Source: Spirochaetota bacterium
Lineage (GTDB): Bacteria; Spirochaetota; Spirochaetia; DSM-27196; PWMO01
Direction of reading: 5' to 3'
Length of the DNA stretch: 7,943 bases
Assembly: GCA_009908925.1 (NCBI GenBank)
Contig: JAAAOH010000098.1
Coordinates: 1-7,943 of the forward strand
Part shown: positions 1 through 5,283 of the stretch, in pieces
How the letters are laid out: the number at the start of each line of letters is the position of its first letter
Position numbering within the stretch: the stretch's first letter is position 1
Made by a program: the position numbers and the translations under genes
The notes under the pieces: model-generated
What the model was told of the DNA's origin: nothing
What the model saw: the letters and a program-made list of their open reading frames with translations, nothing else
The model's database searches: none

Positions 1-1
1 C

Positions 2-1357
2 GAAGCCTTCCACGACTCGGTTCCGATGCTCGTGATCTCGAGCCAGCTCCCCCGCTCCGTCGCCGATCAGGGGACCGGCTATCTCCACGAGCTCCGCGAC
101 TCCACCCTGCTCGCTCGCTCCGTTGCCAAGGAAAGCCGACGCGTACCGAACGCGCGTCTCATCGCCGACTACCTGACCGCCGCCTACGCCCTGTCAACCG
201 ACGGCCGCCCCGGGCCGGTCCACGTGGAAATTCCCGTAGACGTTTTGCAGCAGGAGATTGCAGCCGATGCCGCCGGGGCTTTCCGCGCCGCGGCGTCCGA
301 TCCGGCCGGGATCGATGGGCTCGCCGAGGCCATCCGCGAGACCCGGGCCGCCGGCGGGACTATTGCGTTCGTGGCGGGCGGCGGAGCCGGCGCGGCCGCC
401 GAGCAACTGCACGGCCTCGCCGAGGCGCTCGACGCGCCGGTCGCCCAGACCCTCGCGGGAAAGGGCATCCTGCCCGACGATCATCCCCTGTGCATCGGGA
501 CCCGTCTTCACACGCCCGCGGTGCAGACGCTTTTGTCGGATACAGACCTCGTCATCGCAGTCGGCACCCAGCTTTCTGTGACCGATCTCTGGGAGACCCC
601 GCCGTCGCTCGGACGGCGATTCGCCCAGATAAACATCGACCCGGCCGATCTCCACCGGAACTACCGCGCCGACATCGCCGTGGCCACCTCGGCCACCGCG
701 GCCCTCGAGGCTCTGCTTGGACGCGTCACGGAGGGAGGTGCGGCAGCTCGCACCGCCAAACAGCGCGTCGCCGACACCATCGAGGCCGCAACCGCTGAGC
801 TTCCGCACGTACTCGGCATTGATGCCGCGCGCTTCGCCGGCATGCAGCGGATCTTTGCGGCGCTCCGCGCGGCGCTGCCACAGGACGGCGTTCTGGTCAC
901 CGACATGACGAGCCCGGCCTACGTCGGCCTCAGCGAGTATCCGGCCCGCGCGCCACGAACCTTCATGCATCCGGTCGGCTACGGCACCCTGGGCTTCGCC
1001 CTCCCCGCGGCCGTCGGTATCTCCGTCGCTGAGCCCGGGACGCCGGTCTGCGTGCTCGCAGGCGACGGCGGCTTTCAGTTCACGATGCAGGAGCTCGGCG
1101 TGGCCGCGCAGGAAGAGCTCTCACTCCCGATCGTTATCTTCAACGACGCGGGCTACGGCGAGATCCGCCGCACCGAGGACGCCCGCCACCCCGGCACACG
1201 CATCGGCGTGGATCTTCTCACGCCGGATTTCGTGAAGCTCGCCGCAACCTACGGCATCGAGGGGTGCCGCGTGGCGGAGCCGGAGGAGCTCGAGCGCGAG
1301 GTTCGGGCAGCGCTGGGGCGACGCGGGCCCACCATCATCGAAATGGAGGACAGATGA
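2..1357 (+). CDS. ThDP-dependent 2-oxoacid decarboxylase / acetolactate-synthase-like protein, 5' truncated
   Basis: The frame is open from the left edge, so the start lies upstream. About 451 residues are visible against a usual 530-560, leaving roughly 100 missing, including the segment with the family's catalytic glutamate. Visible landmarks are the DSVPMLVISS strand at the edge, a GTGYLHELRD loop, the end of the first domain at GPVHVEIPVDV, a central Rossmann-like domain (AVGTQL, INIDP), and the ThDP/Mg site GDGGF (bases 1061-1075) followed 25 residues later by the Asn of NDAGYGEIR. ThDP enzymes of this superfamily cleave or join 2-oxoacids. The VISS, LHE..D and GYGEIR variants recall AruI-type 5-guanidino-2-oxopentanoate decarboxylases more than true acetolactate synthase; this rests on remembered family motifs. 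The stop overlaps the next start (ATGA), so it is coupled to the aminotransferase. Superfamily assignment is firm; the substrate is unknown. Confidence 0.85.
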   Translation, partial: EAFHDSVPMLVISSQLPRSVADQGTGYLHELRDSTLLARSVAKESRRVPNARLIADYLTAAYALSTDGRPGPVHVEIPVDVLQQEIAADAAGAFRAAASDPAGIDGLAEAIRETRAAGGTIAFVAGGGAGAAAEQLHGLAEALDAPVAQTLAGKGILPDDHPLCIGTRLHTPAVQTLLSDTDLVIAVGTQLSVTDLWETPPSLGRRFAQINIDPADLHRNYRADIAVATSATAALEALLGRVTEGGAAARTAKQRVADTIEAATAELPHVLGIDAARFAGMQRIFAALRAALPQDGVLVTDMTSPAYVGLSEYPARAPRTFMHPVGYGTLGFALPAAVGISVAEPGTPVCVLAGDGGFQFTMQELGVAAQEELSLPIVIFNDAGYGEIRRTEDARHPGTRIGVDLLTPDFVKLAATYGIEGCRVAEPEELEREVRAALGRRGPTIIEMEDR

Positions 1358-2475
1358 CACCGAAAGGCATCCGCCGCGCGGTTCATGAGGTCAGCGCCTA
1401 CGTGCCCGGAAAGACCATCGAGGAGGTTAAACGGGAGTACGGGCTCTCCGACGTCGTGAAGCTCGGCTCGAACGAGAATCCCTACGGCCCATTTCCCGCC
1501 TCGCGGCGGGCCATGCAACAGGAGGTGGACAGGCTCCACTCCTACCCCGACAGCAGCTTCGAGGAGATAAAGCGGCTCCTCGGTGAGCTCCACGGAGTAA
1601 GCCCAGCCTCGGTAGCCATCTCTCACGGCGCGGGCGGCATGCTCGAGACCATCGCCCGCACCTTCATTGAGGAGGGAGACGAGGTCCTGCTGCCGGTAGA
1701 GACCTACCGACTCTACCGCGAAATCTCCCGGCTCATGGGAGGTGTCACGGTGGAGATCCCGGTGACCGCGGATTACCGCATCGACCTCGAGGCGATGGCG
1801 GAGCGGATCACTCCGCGCACCAAGCTCGCGTGGCTGTGTAACCCCAACAATCCCACCTCGACCCTCTTCGACCCCGAGGCTTATGCCGCCTTCCGCGACC
1901 GGCTTCCGGACACTGCGTGGATCGTGCTCGACGAGGCCTACGTCGAGTTTGCCGGCGAGGCGGCTCGGCCCGACGCCGTGGCCGAGCTCACAAACCACAA
2001 CGTCATCGTGGTCCGCACCTTCTCCAAGGCCTACGGCCTTGCCGGAGCGCGGCTCGGCTACGCTATGGCACGGCCGGAGGTCATCCGGGTCATCGACACG
2101 GTTGCCGAGCCCTTCAATGCGAACCGCGTCGGCCTCGCCGGGGCGGCGGCAGTACTCCGCGAGGATGGGGAGGCCTACGTCCACGCCCTCGAGGCCACCC
2201 TCGCAGAGCGGGCCCGGTTGACGGAGGCGCTGCGCGGCCGCGGCTACGCGGTGGCGGAAAGCAGGACGAACTTCATCTTCTTCGACACAGGCGCCGACGC
2301 AAGCGCGCTGGCAGCACGCATGCTCGAGGGCGGGGTCATCGTGCGCTCCTGCGCCTCATGGGGCTTCCCCGCGCATCTGCGCGTGACGGTCGGCAAACCC
2401 GAACACACCGAGCGCTTTCTCGCCGTTCTGGATGCGGCGATTCGGGCGCTCCGAAAAGAGACGGTCTATGGTTGA
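1354..2475 (+). CDS. hisC-like: HisC-family PLP aminotransferase (histidinol-phosphate aminotransferase-like)
   Basis: A 373-residue fold-type I PLP aminotransferase, near the family's usual 350-370. Motifs in order: SNENPYGP (residues 39-46), HGAGGMLE (91-98), CNPNNPTS (162-169), DEAY (193-196, PLP-ring Asp and Tyr), SKAYGLAGARLGY (224-236, with K225 the predicted Schiff-base lysine), GVIVR (327-331) and HLRVTVG (341-347, with R343 the predicted carboxylate-binding Arg). The ATG at 1354 is preferred over an in-frame ATG at 1264 because GGAGG lies just upstream at 1345-1349, it overlaps the preceding stop by 4 nt, and the extra 30 residues look like out-of-frame junk. HisC normally converts histidinol phosphate and 2-oxoglutarate to imidazole-acetol phosphate and glutamate, and some members accept aromatic or other amino acids. 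No histidine gene is nearby. Lying between a ThDP decarboxylase and a transporter, it may instead deaminate the imported substrate. Confidence 0.92.
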   Translation: MTPKGIRRAVHEVSAYVPGKTIEEVKREYGLSDVVKLGSNENPYGPFPASRRAMQQEVDRLHSYPDSSFEEIKRLLGELHGVSPASVAISHGAGGMLETIARTFIEEGDEVLLPVETYRLYREISRLMGGVTVEIPVTADYRIDLEAMAERITPRTKLAWLCNPNNPTSTLFDPEAYAAFRDRLPDTAWIVLDEAYVEFAGEAARPDAVAELTNHNVIVVRTFSKAYGLAGARLGYAMARPEVIRVIDTVAEPFNANRVGLAGAAAVLREDGEAYVHALEATLAERARLTEALRGRGYAVAESRTNFIFFDTGADASALAARMLEGGVIVRSCASWGFPAHLRVTVGKPEHTERFLAVLDAAIRALRKETVYG

Positions 2476-3613
2476 ATATCACAATGTTTCCAAGGTCTTC
2501 GAAGACGGCACCAAAGCCGTCGACGAGCTCTCCCTCACCGTCGGCAAGGGCGAGACGGTCGTCTTCATCGGCCCGAGCGGCTGCGGGAAGACGACAACCC
2601 TCAAGATGACGAACCGCCTCGAGGAGTGCTCGGGGGGGCACATCAGCATCGACGGCGAGGACATCACTACGGTCGATCCGGTGCAACTGCGCCGCGGCAT
2701 CGGCTACGTCATTCAGGAAACGGGCCTGCTTCCGCACCTCACGGTGGTGGAGAACATCGCCACGGTACCGCAGCTTCTCGGCTGGCCGAAGCGACGTATC
2801 GAGGCGCGTGTTGCCGAGCTTCTCGAGCTCGCGGGCCTCCCGCCGCGCGAGTTTCGCTACCGGCTTCCATCTCAGCTTTCCGGCGGCCAGAAGCAACGCA
2901 TCGGCGTTCTCCGCGCCCTCGCCGCCGAGCCGGACGTGGTGCTCATGGACGAGCCCTTCGGCGCCCTCGATCCCATTACGCGGGACCGGCTGCAGGGGGA
3001 GCTCGTGGAGCTGCAGGAGAAGCTGCACAAGACGATCATCTTCGTCACCCACGATATGGATGAGGCGCTCAAGCTCGCCGACCGTATCGTGCTCATGCGA
3101 CGCGGGAAGGTCGAGCAGATCGGAAGCCCCGATGAGCTGCAGGAGAGCCCGGCGAACGACTTCGTGCGGGACTTCATCGGCGAGGACCGCCTGTCCCAGA
3201 TTACCCCCGACATGTCGGTGGAGTTCCTCGTCGAGGACGCGCCGCTCGTCGTGCGACCGACCACGGCGGCCCAGGAGGTGCTCGACGGCATGGAGGATCT
3301 CGGCCGGGAGAGTGCACAGGTATGCGATTCGCGGGGACGGTGGATGGGGATGGTGTTCCTGCCCCAGGCCAAGGCGACAGCAGGCCGCGGTGGCTCGGCG
3401 CGTGATGCGATGCGCGCCGACCGCAAGCTCCGCATGAGCGAGGCCAGTATTCAGGACGCCGCACAGATGCTTGCCGATCAGTCCATTCCCATCCCCGTCC
3501 TCGACGACGAGAACATCCTCCTCGGCGTCGTCTCCGACGAGGGCGTTGCGCGAATGACCATCACCCGACTCACGCGACAGAAGCGCCGGAGTCGAACGGA
3601 GGCCGCATCATGA
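2468..3613 (+). CDS. opuCA-like: Quaternary-amine (glycine betaine/choline/carnitine) ABC importer ATPase, OpuCA/ProV type
   Basis: A 381-residue cytoplasmic ATPase. The nucleotide-binding domain fills residues 1-240: Walker A GPSGCGKTT (35-43), Q-loop Q83 in VIQETGLLPH, signature LSGGQ (137-141), Walker B VVLMDEP (157-163) and switch His H195. VIQETGLLPHLTV and the continuation DFVRDFIGEDR are typical of the OpuCA/ProV branch. Residues about 255-365 resemble a degenerate CBS pair, the second half clearer (SIPIPVLDDENILLGVVSDE). CBS domains in osmoregulatory OpuA/OpuC ATPases tune transport to ionic strength or nucleotides. The protein ends in a basic tail (RLTRQKRRSR). The ATG at 2468 overlaps the aminotransferase stop by 8 nt behind a weak AAGAG site (2456-2460). 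An in-frame ATG at 2432 would add 12 arginine-rich residues and overlap by 44 nt, so it is less likely. Cargo could be any quaternary amine or a related solute. Confidence 0.93.
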   Translation: MVEYHNVSKVFEDGTKAVDELSLTVGKGETVVFIGPSGCGKTTTLKMTNRLEECSGGHISIDGEDITTVDPVQLRRGIGYVIQETGLLPHLTVVENIATVPQLLGWPKRRIEARVAELLELAGLPPREFRYRLPSQLSGGQKQRIGVLRALAAEPDVVLMDEPFGALDPITRDRLQGELVELQEKLHKTIIFVTHDMDEALKLADRIVLMRRGKVEQIGSPDELQESPANDFVRDFIGEDRLSQITPDMSVEFLVEDAPLVVRPTTAAQEVLDGMEDLGRESAQVCDSRGRWMGMVFLPQAKATAGRGGSARDAMRADRKLRMSEASIQDAAQMLADQSIPIPVLDDENILLGVVSDEGVARMTITRLTRQKRRSRTEAAS

Positions 3614-4326
3614 CCGAGTTTCCCGGATTCTTCGAGCTGCTCGTCGATTTCGTCGGCAGCCAGTACGACCGCATACTGTATCTCACCTGGGAGCACATCT
3701 ACATCTCGGCGGTGGCGCTCGCTATCACGGTGGGTTTCTGCATGCCCCTCGGCATCTACCTGACACGGAACGAGCGCATCGCGAACTACGTGATCGGCGT
3801 GGCAAACGTGTTTCAGACGATCCCGAGCCTCGCGCTCCTCGGCTTCCTCATCTTCGTGTTCGGCATCGGAAACGACAACGCCATCGCTGCGCTCTTTCTC
3901 TACGCGATGCTTCCGGTGCTCCAGAACACCTATATCGGGATCAAGAATGTGCCCCAGGCAACGGTACAGGCGGCGCGGGGCATGGGCATGACCGAGATGC
4001 AGATTCTCAGGCGCGTGGAGCTCCCACTCGCACTTCCGGTGATCATCGGCGGCGTGCGCGTAGCTGCGGTGTGGATCATCGGCACCGCCGCGCTCGCGGC
4101 TGCTATCGGTGGCGGGGGCCTCGGCAAGCTCATCTTCAGCGGCCTCGCCTCCATTCGCAACGAGGTCATCGTGGCCGGCGCCTTCCCCGCGACGATCCTC
4201 GCCCTCGCGGCGGATCAGGGGTTGAAGAGCCTCAGGAGTCACCTGAGGCCGGAGCATCGAGCGCGACGGCTCGCCAGAAAGGCGGACATCATCGAAAAGA
4301 AGGAGGTTTCGACGGCGACGAACTGA
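3610..4326 (+). CDS. opuCB-like: Quaternary-amine ABC importer permease, OpuCB type
   Basis: A 238-residue inner-membrane permease with about five to six hydrophobic segments: roughly residues 28-51, 58-86, 89-111, 141-168 and 185-201. The cytoplasmic EAA-type loop, which docks on the ATPase, is AARGMGMTEMQILRRVELPL (121-140). QTIPSLALLGF (69-79) and AAIGGGGLGKLIFSGL (164-179) are characteristic of OpuB/OpuC/YehW-type permeases. Length is typical of stand-alone OpuCB-like subunits. The start ATG overlaps the ATPase stop by 4 nt and has GGAGG at 3598-3602, seven nt upstream. The C-terminus is unusually basic (HLRPEHRARRLARKADIIEKK). Only one permease gene is present, so the transporter probably uses a homodimer, unlike classical OpuC with two different permeases. 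Confidence 0.93.
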   Translation: MTEFPGFFELLVDFVGSQYDRILYLTWEHIYISAVALAITVGFCMPLGIYLTRNERIANYVIGVANVFQTIPSLALLGFLIFVFGIGNDNAIAALFLYAMLPVLQNTYIGIKNVPQATVQAARGMGMTEMQILRRVELPLALPVIIGGVRVAAVWIIGTAALAAAIGGGGLGKLIFSGLASIRNEVIVAGAFPATILALAADQGLKSLRSHLRPEHRARRLARKADIIEKKEVSTATN

Positions 4327-4340
4327 AAAGACGGACGAGG

Positions 4341-4366
4341 GCGGGCGCGGTCCCCGCATACGTATG
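4341..4366 (+). other. Short hairpin and palindrome in the permease to binding-protein gap
   Basis: The only real gap in the first operon (4327-4395, 69 nt) holds a 5-bp stem, GCGGG (4341-4345) with CCCGC (4353-4357), overlapping a perfect 10-bp palindrome CATACGTATG (4357-4366). The hairpin could stabilise or partly terminate the transcript, giving the binding protein a different dose from the membrane genes. The palindrome could be an operator, but ten-base palindromes are expected several times by chance in a window this size. No convincing promoter is visible here. Confidence 0.25.
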
Positions 4367-4382
4367 GCCGCTCCACAGATAG

Positions 4383-4388
4383 AAGGAG
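4383..4388 (+). promoter_or_regulatory. Strong ribosome binding site of the binding-protein gene
   Basis: AAGGAG lies 7 nt before the ATG at 4396. It is much closer to the anti-Shine-Dalgarno consensus than the site in front of the ATPase gene. It sets the start at MKKLL and fits the need for excess periplasmic binding protein over membrane subunits. Confidence 0.75.
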
Positions 4389-4395
4389 ATAGCGA

Positions 4396-5283
4396 ATGAA
4401 GAAGTTACTTACGATTGCTCTCGTATTGATGATTACCGCAGGCACCCTTTTCGCCGGCGGACAGCAGGAAGGTGTGGTTCGGGTTGCCGCTCAGCAGGTC
4501 AACGAAACCATTATTCTCGCTCACATGGCCAGGATCCTGATCGAGGACTCCTCTGACCTCGAAGCCACCGTGAACACCGAGTTCAACGGTTCATCGGTAC
4601 TGCACCAGGCCATGGTCGGGGGAGAGATCGATGTGTACCCCACGTGGACGGGGACGCAGCTTACGGGCATACTGCGATACGATGGCCCCAATCTCTCCTC
4701 GGAGGAAACCTACCGCCGCGTGAAGGAAGGTTTCGAGGAGCGATTCGGCTTCACCTGGTCGGAGCCGATGGGCTTCAACAACACCTACATTCTTGTTGTC
4801 AGCGAGGAAACCGCCGCACAGCACGGCCTCGAGACGGCCTCGGATCTGGCCGGCATCGCCGAAGACTGGGTCCTCGCCGGTGACGAGAACTTCGACACAC
4901 GTCCGGACGCATATCCGGGCTGGTCCGAGCACTACGGCATCGAGTTCCGGGACGTGCTTCCGATGCAATACGGGCTGATGTACCGGGCCATCGATCAGGG
5001 CGAGGTGGACGCCGCTGCGGCCTACTCCACCGATTCCCGTATCCAGAAGATGAATCTCGTGATGCTTCCCGACGACAAGGAGTTCTTTCCCGATTACTCC
5101 GGAGCCTACGTGGTGAACGAAGCCACCCTCGAGAAGTATCCCGGTCTGCTCGACGCGCTGAACAGCCTCGGCGGGCGTATCTCCACCGCTCAGATGGGAG
5201 CGCTCAACGCGCGCTACGATGACGGGGAAGAGCCCGACGTGATCGCACGGGATTTCCTGACCCGGGAGGGGTTGATTCAGTGA
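4396..5283 (+). CDS. opuCC-like: Periplasmic quaternary-amine-binding protein (OpuAC/OpuCC family)
   Basis: A 295-residue secreted solute-binding protein. A Lys-Lys n-region and hydrophobic core (residues 1-19) lead to a probable signal-peptidase I site after LFA (residue 20). The mature protein begins GGQQEG and has no cysteine there, so it is probably soluble in the periplasm of a diderm rather than lipid-anchored. OpuAC-family landmarks are EFNGSSVLHQAMVGGEIDVYP (62-82, a lobe-1 ligand region), PMGFNNTYILVVSEE (124-138), GEVDAAAAYSTDSRI (202-216), and FFPDYSGAYVVNEATLEKYPGL (230-251). The family binds glycine betaine, choline, carnitine or proline betaine through aromatic cages; W84, Y131, Y192 and Y210 are candidate aromatic residues, but I cannot assign the cage. 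The GGQQE start is common in spirochaete binding proteins. Its stop overlaps the ALDH start by 4 nt. Ligand specificity cannot be read from sequence alone. Confidence 0.93.
   Translation: MKKLLTIALVLMITAGTLFAGGQQEGVVRVAAQQVNETIILAHMARILIEDSSDLEATVNTEFNGSSVLHQAMVGGEIDVYPTWTGTQLTGILRYDGPNLSSEETYRRVKEGFEERFGFTWSEPMGFNNTYILVVSEETAAQHGLETASDLAGIAEDWVLAGDENFDTRPDAYPGWSEHYGIEFRDVLPMQYGLMYRAIDQGEVDAAAAYSTDSRIQKMNLVMLPDDKEFFPDYSGAYVVNEATLEKYPGLLDALNSLGGRISTAQMGALNARYDDGEEPDVIARDFLTREGLIQ
5264..5271 (+). promoter_or_regulatory. Ribosome binding site supporting the GTG start of the aldehyde dehydrogenase
   Basis: GGGAGGGG lies 8 nt before the GTG at 5280, inside the end of the binding-protein gene. It supports initiation at GTG coupled to the upstream stop (GTGA overlap). 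The competing ATG at 5334 has a G-rich site at 5323-5328, but that sequence is in the 3' arm of a strong hairpin. Confidence 0.55.

Noticed and set aside
194..970. 258-codon open frame on the minus strand
   Set aside because: Lies wholly inside the ThDP enzyme gene; the translation is low-complexity Arg/Gly/Asp-rich with no family motif, as expected opposite a GC-rich gene.
1249..2184. 311-codon open frame on the minus strand
   Set aside because: Opposite the aminotransferase, which has a full set of conserved motifs; no recognisable domain in the antisense product.
1917..2609. 230-codon plus-strand frame spanning the aminotransferase and ATPase junction
   Set aside because: Arginine-rich out-of-frame translation crossing two well-supported genes.
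2336..3052. 238-codon open frame on the minus strand
   Set aside because: Antisense shadow of the ATPase nucleotide-binding domain; no motif of its own.
3478..4359. 293-codon open frame on the minus strand
   Set aside because: Covers the permease in antisense; His/Asp/Glu/Arg-rich translation is the typical reverse-complement image of a hydrophobic GC-rich gene.
4357..4366. Palindrome CATACGTATG considered as a confident operator
   Set aside because: Ten-base perfect palindromes are expected about eight times by chance in a window this size and nothing else supports it; kept only as part of a low-confidence feature.
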